From the NCBI GenBank assembly GCA_947493335.1, contig CANLQO010000001.1, forward strand, positions 1,612,001 to 1,676,000: a stretch of DNA of 64,000 bases, in the 5' to 3' direction. Source of the DNA: an uncultured Paracoccaceae bacterium (GTDB lineage: Bacteria; Pseudomonadota; Alphaproteobacteria; Rhodobacterales; Rhodobacteraceae). Below the pieces are notes generated by a model. That model saw only the letters and a program-made list of their open reading frames with translations. It did not search any database and had not been told where the DNA came from. Made by a program: the position numbers and the translations under genes. Each line of letters begins with the position of its first letter. Position 1 is the first letter of the stretch. Shown one piece after another: positions 46,156 through 56,061 of the stretch.

Positions 46156-47979
46156 ATGAAACACAAGGACCAGCTGCACGTCCTTGCGTTTCCGACACCT
46201 CCTGCTGCCAAGGACCCACACAAAGCGCCGCCCGATGATCTGGCGCGGGCGCTCAAAGCCCTGCGCGCCGCCGAGGCCTGGACCCCGCAAGACCCGGAAC
46301 CCGCAACCGACACGACACAAACCGAAAGCTTCAGCCCCGTTGGTACGCCCTGCTGGCGCGCTGGCCCCAAGGCACCCGCCAAGGGGCCCGGGCGGGCGGG
46401 TGTCGTCGCAGACGCAGTCGCCCCGGCTGGGCCTGATACCGACCGCGACCCGCTGGCGCGGCGCATCATCAGCATCCACCTGCCCGATTTCGCCATGGAA
46501 CGCTGGCTGCGGTGGGCCGCGGCCCGCAATGAGGCGCCGCCCGATGACCTGCCCGTGATCCTCGCCACCGAAGGGACCCATGGCCCCATCGTGCACGCCT
46601 GCACCCGTGCCGCCCGGCAAGAGGGCATCCACGTGGGCGGCCGCGTGGTGGACATGCGTGCGCTTTGTCCGCAGGTGCAGGTGGCCTATGCCGATACCGG
46701 CGGCGACGCGGCAGCCCTTGCCAGGCTTGCGCTTTGGGCGCGGCGCTGGTGCCCCTGGACCGCCGTGGACGGGGCGGATGGGCTGGTGCTGGACAGTACC
46801 GGGTCGGATCACCTCTGGGGCGGCGAGGCGGCAATGCTGCGCGAGATCGAGGAACGGCTGAGCCTTTTGGGGTTTTCCGCCGCGCTCGCCGTTGCCCCTA
46901 CCCATGGGGCCGCCTGGGCCATGGCCCGATTGGGGGGCGTGCGGCGGGTTGTGACCGCACAGAGCCTGGCACAGGATGTGGCCAGACTGCCCGCCCGCGC
47001 CCTGCGGCTGGATGCCGATACGCAGCTTTTGCTCAAGCGGTTGGGGCTGAAATCGGTGGGCGATCTGGCGGCCGTCCCGCGGATGAGCCTCGCGCGGCGC
47101 TTCAGTACCGCAGCCCTGCCGCAAAACCCGCTCTTGCGGCTGGACCAGATGATGGGGCGGCTGGCCGAGCCGGTGAATGCGCCCGAAGAGCCGCCGCGCT
47201 TTGCAGTACAGTCACGGCTGGCCGAGCCGGTGCAGGACCCCACGCCGCATCTGCCCGCCCTGTGTGCAGAACTTTGCGCGGGCCTTGATGCGGCAGGTTG
47301 CGGCGCGCGGCGGGTCACAGTCACCGTCTTTCGCACCGACGGAGAACTACGCGAGATTTCCGTCACCACCGCCCATGCCAGCCGTGATGCGGATCACATC
47401 CTGCGGCTTTTTGACGATAAGCTGGAACGGATCGACCCCGGTTTTGGCTTTGACCTGATCACATTGGCCGCGCCACAGGCAGAGGCTTTGGCGGCGGTGC
47501 AGACCCGGCTGGACAATCAGGCCGATGTCGGCGCGGAACTGGCCCGGCTGGTGGACCGCCTGTCCGCGCGTCTTGGCCCCCATGCGGTGCGCTGCCCCGC
47601 TCCTGTGGCCAGCCATATGCCGGAACGGGCCGAGGCCTGGCGCCCTGCAATGGCAGGCCCACCCCAGCCGCCGCAGCCCCTGCCCGACCGGCCCTTACGT
47701 CTGTTTGATCAGCCCGAAGAGGTGCGCGTGCTCTATGCCGTGCCCGAAGGCCCGCCAGCGCAATTTGTCTGGCGCAAACAGACCCACCGTGTGGTCCGCT
47801 TTGCCGGCCCCGAACGCATCGCGCCGGAATGGTGGCGCGACAGACCCGGCACCCGGCTGCGCGACTACTACCGGATCGAGGACGACCGCGGCCGCCGCGT
47901 CTGGCTTTACCGGGATGGCGTGCTTGATGATGGCCGGGGCGAGACGCCGCGCTGGTTTGTCCACGGGCTTTTCGGATGA
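46156..47979 (+). CDS. imuB: ImuB, Y-family-polymerase-like mutasome protein
   Basis: A 607-residue Y-family polymerase relative that links DnaE2 to the sliding clamp. The core begins at RRIISIHLPDFAMERW near residue 97 and lacks the acidic residue pattern of active Y-family enzymes; LRLDADTQLLLKRLGLKSVG is the helix-hairpin-helix part, and the tail RLFDQPEEVRVLYAVPEG is the ImuB C-terminal domain. The first 95 residues have no known domain, and typical family members start close to the polymerase core. The true start may lie further downstream, but no ATG or GTG sits next to the core. Confidence 0.88.
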   Translation: MKHKDQLHVLAFPTPPAAKDPHKAPPDDLARALKALRAAEAWTPQDPEPATDTTQTESFSPVGTPCWRAGPKAPAKGPGRAGVVADAVAPAGPDTDRDPLARRIISIHLPDFAMERWLRWAAARNEAPPDDLPVILATEGTHGPIVHACTRAARQEGIHVGGRVVDMRALCPQVQVAYADTGGDAAALARLALWARRWCPWTAVDGADGLVLDSTGSDHLWGGEAAMLREIEERLSLLGFSAALAVAPTHGAAWAMARLGGVRRVVTAQSLAQDVARLPARALRLDADTQLLLKRLGLKSVGDLAAVPRMSLARRFSTAALPQNPLLRLDQMMGRLAEPVNAPEEPPRFAVQSRLAEPVQDPTPHLPALCAELCAGLDAAGCGARRVTVTVFRTDGELREISVTTAHASRDADHILRLFDDKLERIDPGFGFDLITLAAPQAEALAAVQTRLDNQADVGAELARLVDRLSARLGPHAVRCPAPVASHMPERAEAWRPAMAGPPQPPQPLPDRPLRLFDQPEEVRVLYAVPEGPPAQFVWRKQTHRVVRFAGPERIAPEWWRDRPGTRLRDYYRIEDDRGRRVWLYRDGVLDDGRGETPRWFVHGLFG

Positions 47980-48030
47980 AACGCCGTGACCCAAATGCGC
48001 GCCAAAGGCGCACGCCTTTTGATCGGGGTT

Positions 48031-48091
48031 GGGGGCGCTGCCCCCGCAGGCCAAAGGCCTGCCCCCCCGAAGTATTTTTAACCAGAAGAAG
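48031..48091 (-). repeat. Intergenic repeat with two stem-loops, minus orientation
   Basis: On the minus strand: core CTTCTTCTGGTTAAAAATAC with CTTCGGGGG, then stem-loop CAGGCC-TTT-GGCCTG (48047-48061) and GGGGGC-AGC-GCCCCC (48031-48045). Confidence 0.8.
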
Positions 48092-48214
48092 CAAGACTTT
48101 CTTAACCTTGTTTTCCCAGATTGAAATTGCGGTACAGGCGGAAGCGCCGATGACCGCACCAGGAGAAGGCGCCTCGCATCCCGCAATGGGGCGAGGCGCT
48201 GGATCTGGGCTGAT

Positions 48215-48272
48215 CTTCTTCTGGTTACAAATACTTCGGGGGAGTCAGCTTGCTGACGGGGGCAGCGCCCCC
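48215..48272 (+). repeat. Intergenic repeat with two stem-loops, plus orientation
   Basis: Core CTTCTTCTGGTTACAAATAC with CTTCGGGGGA, then GTCAGC-TT-GCTGAC (48244-48257) and GGGGGC-AGC-GCCCCC (48258-48272). Faces away from the minus-strand copy, which ends 123 bases to the left. Confidence 0.8.
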
Positions 48273-48351
48273 CCCGCATCGTTCACATCCCTTGCAACAT
48301 CCGGTCACATGCCCACGCGAAGAGGGACGCAAGGACCGATGAGCGCGCGCC

Positions 48352-51300
48352 ATGCCTGAAAACGACCACGCCCATCCCCGCCGGACCCTGCCCGCGGACG
48401 AAGATTTCCCGCCCAATCCACCGGCACCCTTTGTCGAACTGGGGCTGGCGACCTGCTTTTCCTTTCTGCGCGGGGCCTCGGATGCGGTTGATCTGGCCGC
48501 CACCGCCTGGTCACTGGGTTATGACCAGATCGGCGTGGCCGACTGGAATTCGCTCGCCGGGGTTGTGCGCATTCACACCGAAGCTGAAAAGACCAACCTG
48601 CATCCCGTCATCGGGGCCCGGATCATCCTGACAACAGGCGAGGCTTTTCTGGCCTATCCCACCGACCGCGCCGCATACGGGCGGCTCTCGGCGGTGCTGT
48701 CCGGAGGCAAGAACCGCCGCCCCGACGGGGCATGGCAGGACAAGGGCATCTGCGAGATCGGCATGGCAGATCTGGAACCACTGGGGGAAGATGTGATCCT
48801 GATCGCCATCCCCCCGGATGACCTGACAGGCTTTGCCCGCCGCCTGCCACAGATGGTCCGCCGCCTGCCGGGGCTGAGCCATATCGCGGCCAGCTATCGC
48901 TACCGGTCCGACGATGTCGCCCGGATCAACCGGCTGGATGCGCTGGCGGGGCAGCACAGGCTGGGCCTTCTGGCCACAAATGACGTGCTTTATCACGCGC
49001 CAGAGCGCCGCGCTTTGCAGGACGTGATGACCTGCATCCGTGAAAAAACCACGATCCAGAAGGCCGGGCACCTGTTAGAGCCGAACGCCGAACGCCACCT
49101 GAAATCGCCCAAGGAAATGCGGCGCTTATTTGCCCAGTGGCCCCATGCCATTCAGGCCAGCCTCAACATCGCCAAGCGCTGCACATTCAGCCTGTCGGAG
49201 TTGAAATACGAATACCCCAATGAGGTGCTGCCAAAGGGGCGCAGCTCGATTGAGCAACTGCGCATCAACACCGCCAAGGGGGCGGCCAAACGCTACCCTG
49301 ACGGGGTGCCGCTGCCGGTGCAGGTGACCATCGACAAAGAGTTGGCGATGATCGAGGAAAAGGAGATCGCCAATTACATCCTGACCATCGAAAGCATCGT
49401 GAAGTTCGCGCGCGAGACCGCCAAGCCCCCGATCCTGTGCCAGGGGCGTGGCTCTGCCGCCAATTCCGCCGTGTGCTATTGCCTTGGCATCACCGCCGTG
49501 GACCCTGCCCAGCATGACCTGCTGTTTGAGCGTTTCATCAGCGAAGACCGGATTGAGCCGCCCGATATCGACGTCGATTTCGAACATGAGCGGCGCGAGG
49601 AGGTGATCCAGCATATCTATGACACCTATGGCCGCCACCGTGCGGGGCTGTGCGCCACGGTGATCCACTACCGCCCCCGCAGCGCCATTCGCGAGGTCGG
49701 CAAGGTCATGGGCCTTAGCGAGGATGTGACCGGCGCGCTGGCCAAGACGGTCTGGGGCAGTTGGGGCAAGGACATCGCCGAAGGCCACGCCAATGAAGCG
49801 GGCGTTGACCTGACCGATCCGCTGATGCGGCGCACCCTGATCGTGGCCCAGCAGATGATCGGCATGCCGCGCCATCTGGGGCAGCATGTGGGCGGCTTCA
49901 TCCTGACCGAAAACGCCCTGACCCACACGGTGCCCATCGGCAATGGCGCCATGCCCGACAGGACCTTCATCGAGTGGGACAAGGACGATATTGAGGCGCT
50001 TGGCATCTTCAAGGTCGATATTCTGGCGCTGGGGATGCTGACCTGCATCCGCAAATGCTTTGACCTGATTGCAGCACATCACGGTGAGACATGGACGCTC
50101 GCCACCGTCCCCAAGGAAGACACGCGCGTCTATGACATGTTGTGCAAGGGCGATAGCATCGGGGTCTTTCAGGTGGAAAGCCGCGCCCAGATCAACATGC
50201 TGCCCCGCCTGCGCCCGCGCACCTTTTATGATCTGGTGATCGAGGTGGCGATTGTCCGCCCCGGCCCTATTCAGGGCGACATGGTGCACCCCTATCTGCG
50301 GCGTCGCAGTGGGCAGGAACCGGTGGAATACCCCGCCCCCGCGCCGCCGCACGATCCATCAGAGCTCAAGAACATCCTTGGGCGCACATTGGGCGTGCCG
50401 ATCTTTCAGGAACAGGCGATGAAGATCGCGATTGATGCAGCAAAGTTTTCCTCCAAAGAAGCGAACCAGCTGCGCAAGGCGATGGCGACGTTTCGCAGCA
50501 AGGGCAACATCGAGCTTTTGGAGGAAAAGATGGTCGGGCGCATGGTCGAACGCGGCTATGACCCTGAATTTGCCACCCGTTGCTTTGACCAGATCAAGGG
50601 CTTCGGGGAATACGGGTTCCCGGAATCCCATGCGGCCAGTTTTGCGCAATTGGTCTATGTCTCAAGCTGGCTGAAGTGTCATTTTCCGGGGGCCTTTTGT
50701 GCCGCCCTGCTCAATTCTCAGCCGATGGGGTTCTATGCGCCTGCACAACTTGTGCGCGATGCGCAGGAACATGGGGAAACGGTGCTGCCGGCGGATGTGA
50801 ACTTTTCCGATTGGGACAGCACGCTGGAGCCCATGGGCCAGGGCGGCTTTGCGGTGCGGCTGGGGCTGCGGCAGATCAGCGGGTTGCGCGAGGATATCGC
50901 GGCCCGGATCATGGAAGCCCGCGACGCGCCCTATCAGGATATCGCCGATCTTAAGGCGCGCACGGGCATTGGCGCGGCTCATATCCGTCGTCTGGCGGAG
51001 GCGGACGCGATGCGGTCCATGTTCATCGACCGCAGGCAGGCCCTGTGGGAGGCGAAGGGGTTGCGTGACGCGCCCGATCTGCCGCTGTTTCAGGGCGGGA
51101 CGGATGAGGGCAAAGAGCGCACAGTGCCTCTGCCGGTAATGCCGGTCTGCGAGCAGGTGGTGTCGGACTACCAGACAACGCGTCTGTCACTCAAGGCGCA
51201 CCCGATGACGTTCATGCGAAAATCCATGAAAAAACAGGGCTTTATTGACACAGCTCAGCTGAAACACAGCCGCCCGTGGCAAAAGGTCAAGATGGCGGGG

Positions 51301-51657
51301 CTGGTGCTGATCCGGCAAAGGCCCGGCACCGCCAAGGGGGTCTGTTTTATCACCATCGAGGATGAGGTGGGTGTTGCCAACATCGTCGTCTGGCCAAAGG
51401 TGATGGAACAATTCCGCAAGACGGTGATGCAATCGCGGCTGTTGCAGATCGAAGGCTATGTGCAGCGGGATGTGGAAATCATCCATGTGGTGGCGCAAAA
51501 TCTGGTCGATAAATCCGAAGCCTTGCAGCGACTTGCGCCCGATGACCTTGCCCCGCCGCTGGCCCATGCTGATGAGGTGGCAAAGCCCCTGCCTGCGCCG
51601 TCATCCCGCCACCCGCGCGACGTGCGCATCATCCCCAAAAGCCGCGACTTTCACTGA
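48352..51657 (+). CDS. dnaE2: Error-prone DNA polymerase DnaE2
   Basis: A 1101-residue replicative-type polymerase used for translesion synthesis in the imuA-imuB-dnaE2 mutasome. The N-terminal PHP domain is altered as in DnaE2 (ATCFSFLRGASDAVDLA). The catalytic region shows GRGSAANSAVCYCLGI and the Asp triad in PPDIDVDFEHERRE near residue 405, then the fingers and beta-binding parts (VESRAQINMLPRLRPRTFYD; FGEYGFPESHAASFA). A C-terminal OB-fold (VKMAGLVLIRQRPG) is present. Length is typical. The gap before it contains repeats but no visible SOS box of its own. Confidence 0.95.
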   Translation: MPENDHAHPRRTLPADEDFPPNPPAPFVELGLATCFSFLRGASDAVDLAATAWSLGYDQIGVADWNSLAGVVRIHTEAEKTNLHPVIGARIILTTGEAFLAYPTDRAAYGRLSAVLSGGKNRRPDGAWQDKGICEIGMADLEPLGEDVILIAIPPDDLTGFARRLPQMVRRLPGLSHIAASYRYRSDDVARINRLDALAGQHRLGLLATNDVLYHAPERRALQDVMTCIREKTTIQKAGHLLEPNAERHLKSPKEMRRLFAQWPHAIQASLNIAKRCTFSLSELKYEYPNEVLPKGRSSIEQLRINTAKGAAKRYPDGVPLPVQVTIDKELAMIEEKEIANYILTIESIVKFARETAKPPILCQGRGSAANSAVCYCLGITAVDPAQHDLLFERFISEDRIEPPDIDVDFEHERREEVIQHIYDTYGRHRAGLCATVIHYRPRSAIREVGKVMGLSEDVTGALAKTVWGSWGKDIAEGHANEAGVDLTDPLMRRTLIVAQQMIGMPRHLGQHVGGFILTENALTHTVPIGNGAMPDRTFIEWDKDDIEALGIFKVDILALGMLTCIRKCFDLIAAHHGETWTLATVPKEDTRVYDMLCKGDSIGVFQVESRAQINMLPRLRPRTFYDLVIEVAIVRPGPIQGDMVHPYLRRRSGQEPVEYPAPAPPHDPSELKNILGRTLGVPIFQEQAMKIAIDAAKFSSKEANQLRKAMATFRSKGNIELLEEKMVGRMVERGYDPEFATRCFDQIKGFGEYGFPESHAASFAQLVYVSSWLKCHFPGAFCAALLNSQPMGFYAPAQLVRDAQEHGETVLPADVNFSDWDSTLEPMGQGGFAVRLGLRQISGLREDIAARIMEARDAPYQDIADLKARTGIGAAHIRRLAEADAMRSMFIDRRQALWEAKGLRDAPDLPLFQGGTDEGKERTVPLPVMPVCEQVVSDYQTTRLSLKAHPMTFMRKSMKKQGFIDTAQLKHSRPWQKVKMAGLVLIRQRPGTAKGVCFITIEDEVGVANIVVWPKVMEQFRKTVMQSRLLQIEGYVQRDVEIIHVVAQNLVDKSEALQRLAPDDLAPPLAHADEVAKPLPAPSSRHPRDVRIIPKSRDFH

Positions 51658-51775
51658 CTGAAAATCGGGCAAATGCGCAGGGTTCCGCCACGGAACACGC
51701 ACCGGTTGTCATCTAACCTTTGCAAAATCGCGCCAAACCGCCACCATCGGTGCATTAACCATGGGGGAATTTGAG

Positions 51776-54700
51776 ATGGCTGGACGCTTTAAAATCGGTA
51801 TCAAGTTTGGCGGTTTCGGACCGGACACTTTGACGGGAAGTGCCCGGAAAGACGTGCTTTTTGGGCTTTGGGGCGATGACTCGCTGAACGGTGCAGCAGG
51901 CCCGGATGTCCTCTTTGGCGGGTTTGGCAACGATTCCCTGATGGGCGGCGATGGGCCGGATCGGCTTTTTGGAGGCTTTGGCTTCGACACCGCCGTCTTT
52001 GCGGGCGGCGTCGAAGATTATAGCGTGCATGGCGTCAAATCGAACGGGCGCGGCCCGATCAAGGCCAAGGTCACCGACGCCAATGGCGACACCGACCGGC
52101 TGCACGGGGTTGAGGCGCTGTACTTTGCCGCCGACGACTACACCGCCTATCTGGACGGCCGCAACAATGCGGTGCTGGCGCGCGATGACGTTGCAGCCTC
52201 TGATGCGAACGGCGTCACCATCGGCGAATTGACCGACAATGATTTCGACTTCGACGGCGATCCGCTGACGATCACCAGCATCGACACCAGCGGGCTGACC
52301 GGATCGGCCACGCTCAACCCCGATGGCACGATCAGCTATACCACCGATGGTGCTTTTGCCGCGCTGAAAGAGGGTGAAACGGCGGAAACCACGCTGACCT
52401 ATACCGTCAGCGACGGCAACGGGTCGACCGATACAGCGACCGTGACAATCACCGTGACAGGAGAGAATGACGCGCCAGAACTGACGCTGGCCGCGACTGC
52501 GAGCGTGGAAGAGAACACAACAGCCGTGACAACCGCCAGCGCCTTTGACGTGGATGGCGATCAGGTCACGTTCAGCCTGTCAGGCGATGACGCAGCACTG
52601 TTTGCCATCGACGCAGACGGTGTGCTGACTTTCAAAGACGCGCCAGACTTTGAAACCCCTGCCGACGCGGATGGTGATAACACCTATGACGTGACCGTCA
52701 CCGCCAGCGACGGCGCGTTGAGCGACAGTGCCGATATCGCCGTCACCGTGACAGACGTGGACGAAGGCCTTGCCCCCAAGGTCTGGATCAATGAATTCCA
52801 CTATGACAACGCGGGCAGCGACGTGGGCGAGTTCATCGAACTGGCGGGCACCGCTGGCGTCGATCTGACCGGCTGGTCGGTCGTGCTTTATAACGGTTCC
52901 AACGGCACGGCTTACAACACCATCGCCTTGTCTGGTGCGCTTGCCGACACGGCGGGCGGCTTTGGCTTTGACGTGACCGACCTGCCCTCAAACGGCTTGC
53001 AGAACGGCGCGCCCGACGGGATCGCGCTGGTGGATGCCAGTGGCGACGTGGTGGAGTTCATTTCCTATGAGGGCACGCTGACGGCGGTCGATGGCCCTGC
53101 CGCAGGTCAGACTTCAATGGATGTGGGCGTGGCCGAAACCAGCGGCCAGCCCATCGGCGGATCAATCCAGCGCAGCGGTGTAGAGGATGAGTTCATCTGG
53201 ACCGTCACCGCCACCAACACCTCTGGCGCGACCAATGACGGGCAAACGCTGGGCGTTGTGCCGCCTAACGTCTACATCAACGAATTCCACTACGATAACA
53301 CCGGCAGCGATGTCGGTGAATTTATCGAGGTCGCGGGTGATGCGGGCACCGATCTGACCGGCTGGTCACTGGTGCTTTACAACGGCTCCAACGGCACGCC
53401 CTACAACACCATCGCATTGGATGGCGTGCTGGCGGATACCGCAGGCGGCATCGGCTTTGATGTGACCGACCTGCCCGCCAACGGCTTGCAAAACGGCGCG
53501 CCTGACGGGATCGCGCTGGTCAATGCCGACGGCGAGGTGGTGGAGTTCCTGTCTTATGAGGGCGAGCTTACGGCCGTGGGTGGCCCGGCAGATGGCATGA
53601 CTTCGACCGATATCGGTGTTGCGGAATCAAGCGGCACAGCGATTGGCGACAGCCTGCAACGCAATGACGACGGCACATGGTCGGGTCCACAGGCCAATAC
53701 CAAGGGCGCTGCCAATGCCGATACACCGCCCCCGCCCGCCACGGATGTGATCCTGTCAGAGTTCCACTATGACAACGCGGGCAGCGACGTCGGCGAATTT
53801 GTCGAGGTTGCGGGCACGGCCGGCGAGGGTCTGACCGGATGGTCGCTCGCCTTTTACAACGGTAATGGCGGCACGGTTTACAACACTGTGGCCCTGACCG
53901 GTGCGCTGAATGCCGACGGCTTCGCCTCGGTCGATGTGCCGGGTATCCAGAACGGCAGCCCTGACGGCATCGCACTTGTGCGCCCGGACGGCACAGTGGC
54001 CGAGTTCATCGCCTATGAGGGCGATCTGACCGCGACAGACGGCCCTGCCGCAGGCATGACCGCGACCGACATCGGCGTGGCCGAGACCAGCAGCACCGCA
54101 ATCGGCGACAGCCTGCAAAAGGACAGCAATGGCGTCTGGCAAGCCCCTGCCGCCAACACCCGCGACGCTGCCAATGACGATGGCACCCCGCCACCGCCTC
54201 CGCCCACCGCCACGACGCTTATCTCGACCATTCAGGGCAGCGGCGCTGCCACCCCGCTTGAGGGCGTGACCGTGAATGTAGAGGCGGTCGTTACCGCCGT
54301 CCTCTCCAACGGCTTCTACCTGCAGGAAGAGGACAGCGACGCGGACGCGGATCTTACCACGTCAGAGGGCATCTTTGTCTTCACCGGCGGCGCGCCAACA
54401 GTCACGATCACCGATGTGGTCTATGTCACCGGCACCGCGACGGAGTTCTTTGACTTCACCCAGATCAGCGCCGACACCCTGTCGGTCATTGGCACGGCAA
54501 GCCTGCCCACCGCGGCGAACCTGACCCTGCCTGACGGCATCTCTGGTCTTGAAAGCTATGAGGGGATGCAGGTCAGCCTGACGTCAAACGACGCCGACGC
54601 GCCACTGACGATCATCGAAACCTTCAACTTTGACCGCTTTGGCGAACTGGCGATCAGCGCGGGCACGCAGATCCAGCCGACGCAGATCCTTGATCCGGCC

Positions 54701-56026
54701 ACGCAACTGGCCGAAATCCAGGCGCTGGCCGCCGAAAATGCGGCCAACCGGATCACCATCGACGATGGGGTCAGCAGCCAGAACCCGACGTCCTTTGCCT
54801 ATATCGCCAACACCACGGCGGGCGACGATGGCGATGGCATCCTCAGCGCGGGCGACGATTTCACCGCTGATGGCCCCACCCTGCGGCTTGGCGCGGAACT
54901 TGATGCGCCGATCAATGGCGTGCTGTCCTACAGTTTTGGAGAGTTCAAGATCATCCCGACAGAAACCCTGTCGATTGATCCCGCCACCAACGAAGGTGCA
55001 CGGGATGACACACCACCCGATGTGGGCGGTGACCTGAAGGTGGTCAGCTTCAATGCGCTGAATTACTTCACCTCACTGGATGACCCTCTTCTGTCCACTG
55101 CCGACAAAATCGCGCTCTACGGCTATGACCCGCGCGGTGCGGCCACGCCCGAGGACCTTGCCCGCCAGACCGAAAAACTGGTCAATGCGCTCGTGGCGCT
55201 GGATGCAGATATCGTTGGCCTGCAAGAGATTGAGAACAACGGCTTTGGTGCGGACAGCGCCATCGCCACGCTGGTCGCAGCGCTGAATGCAGAACTTGGC
55301 AGCGATGTCTATGGCTTCGTTGACCCCACCGGCGGGATCGGCGGCGGACTGGGTACGGATGCGATCACGACCGGGTTCATCTACAAGGTCGACAGCGTCG
55401 ATGTAACCGGGTCCGATTTCCTTGTCTTTGACGATGGCGGCGGGCAGCAACGCAACCGCCCTGCGGTCGCGGCCACCTTTGTCGACAACGATGGAGGAGA
55501 GGTCACAGTCGCCGTCAACCACTTCAAGTCCAAAGGCGGCACCGGAACCGGGGACGACGCCGATCAGGGCGACGGTCAGGGCAACTTCAACGCGATCCGG
55601 ACGGCGGCAGCCGAAGAGCTGACGGCCTGGCTTGCCACCGGTCCCACCGGTACGACGGACCCCGACATCCTGATCATCGGCGACCTCAACGCCTACCTGC
55701 AAGAGGACCCTGTGACAGCCATCGAAGACGCAGGCTATATCAACCTGCTAGAGCAATTTGTGGGGGCCGAAGACGCCTTCAGCTTCATCTTTGATGGCCA
55801 GCAAGGTGCGCTTGATCACGGCTTGGCATCCCTGTCGCTGGATGGGCAGATCACCGGCGTGGCAGAATGGCACATCAACGCGCAGGAACCGGATTTGTTG
55901 AACTATAACAGCCTGTTCAACGATGCCGGGTTCTTCAACGGCGACGATGTCTTTGCGGCCTCTGACCATGATCCACTGCTGATCGGTCTTGACCTGTTGC
56001 CGTCCGATCCGATGGCGGTGGCCTGA
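51776..56026 (+). CDS. Secreted RTX/LTD-domain extracellular nuclease (ExeM/NucH-like)
   Basis: A 1416-residue exported protein. Residues about 12-70 carry Gly-Asp-rich Ca-binding RTX repeats (DVLFGLWGDDSLNG, LFGGFGNDSLMGGDG). Two cadherin/VCBS-like domains follow to about 330. Three lamin-tail domains begin at INEFHYDN near 334 and 497 and at LSEFHYDN near 658. An ExeM-like linker leads to an EEP-type nuclease from about 1086 (LKVVSFNALNYF, IVGLQEIENNG, ILIIGDLNAYLQ, SDHDPLLIG). No Sec signal is visible; type I secretion is inferred from RTX. The ATG at 51776 has GGGGGA nine bases upstream and is preferred over that at 51761. It probably degrades extracellular DNA. Confidence 0.88.
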   Translation: MAGRFKIGIKFGGFGPDTLTGSARKDVLFGLWGDDSLNGAAGPDVLFGGFGNDSLMGGDGPDRLFGGFGFDTAVFAGGVEDYSVHGVKSNGRGPIKAKVTDANGDTDRLHGVEALYFAADDYTAYLDGRNNAVLARDDVAASDANGVTIGELTDNDFDFDGDPLTITSIDTSGLTGSATLNPDGTISYTTDGAFAALKEGETAETTLTYTVSDGNGSTDTATVTITVTGENDAPELTLAATASVEENTTAVTTASAFDVDGDQVTFSLSGDDAALFAIDADGVLTFKDAPDFETPADADGDNTYDVTVTASDGALSDSADIAVTVTDVDEGLAPKVWINEFHYDNAGSDVGEFIELAGTAGVDLTGWSVVLYNGSNGTAYNTIALSGALADTAGGFGFDVTDLPSNGLQNGAPDGIALVDASGDVVEFISYEGTLTAVDGPAAGQTSMDVGVAETSGQPIGGSIQRSGVEDEFIWTVTATNTSGATNDGQTLGVVPPNVYINEFHYDNTGSDVGEFIEVAGDAGTDLTGWSLVLYNGSNGTPYNTIALDGVLADTAGGIGFDVTDLPANGLQNGAPDGIALVNADGEVVEFLSYEGELTAVGGPADGMTSTDIGVAESSGTAIGDSLQRNDDGTWSGPQANTKGAANADTPPPPATDVILSEFHYDNAGSDVGEFVEVAGTAGEGLTGWSLAFYNGNGGTVYNTVALTGALNADGFASVDVPGIQNGSPDGIALVRPDGTVAEFIAYEGDLTATDGPAAGMTATDIGVAETSSTAIGDSLQKDSNGVWQAPAANTRDAANDDGTPPPPPPTATTLISTIQGSGAATPLEGVTVNVEAVVTAVLSNGFYLQEEDSDADADLTTSEGIFVFTGGAPTVTITDVVYVTGTATEFFDFTQISADTLSVIGTASLPTAANLTLPDGISGLESYEGMQVSLTSNDADAPLTIIETFNFDRFGELAISAGTQIQPTQILDPATQLAEIQALAAENAANRITIDDGVSSQNPTSFAYIANTTAGDDGDGILSAGDDFTADGPTLRLGAELDAPINGVLSYSFGEFKIIPTETLSIDPATNEGARDDTPPDVGGDLKVVSFNALNYFTSLDDPLLSTADKIALYGYDPRGAATPEDLARQTEKLVNALVALDADIVGLQEIENNGFGADSAIATLVAALNAELGSDVYGFVDPTGGIGGGLGTDAITTGFIYKVDSVDVTGSDFLVFDDGGGQQRNRPAVAATFVDNDGGEVTVAVNHFKSKGGTGTGDDADQGDGQGNFNAIRTAAAEELTAWLATGPTGTTDPDILIIGDLNAYLQEDPVTAIEDAGYINLLEQFVGAEDAFSFIFDGQQGALDHGLASLSLDGQITGVAEWHINAQEPDLLNYNSLFNDAGFFNGDDVFAASDHDPLLIGLDLLPSDPMAVA

Positions 56027-56061
56027 CCATTGGGCGGGTCCGGTGTTATCGCCGGGCCCGT

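Larger units (their letters stand above)
47980..48351. other. Gene-free 372-base gap with palindromes and two repeat copies
   Basis: Between imuB and dnaE2 there is no convincing gene; one open frame across it is unsupported. It holds a hairpin AAAGGC/GCCTTT after imuB (48004-48019, likely terminator), two back-to-back copies of the intergenic element (see separate entries), and a 9-bp inverted repeat GCGCCTCGC/GCGAGGCGC at 48169-48177 and 48191-48199. I looked for a GAAC-N7-GAAC box for dnaE2 and found none. Confidence 0.8.

Noticed and set aside
48279-48295. GTTC near the dnaE2 start as LexA half-site
   Set aside because: The second half-site after seven bases is TTGC rather than GTTC, so the direct repeat is not formed.
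47976-48359. Open frame across the imuB-dnaE2 gap
   Set aside because: It runs through the repeat elements and hairpins, and the predicted peptide has no family or reasonable composition.
51753-51762. TTAACCAT before the nuclease gene as CtrA site (also at 42521)
   Set aside because: Only half-sites are present; the TTAA-N7-TTAAC full motif is not found, and an eight-base match is expected by chance in 64 kb.
52779-54180. Repeated DNA segments as possible CRISPR or recombination repeats
   Set aside because: They encode the three homologous LTD domains of one protein; no spacer pattern.
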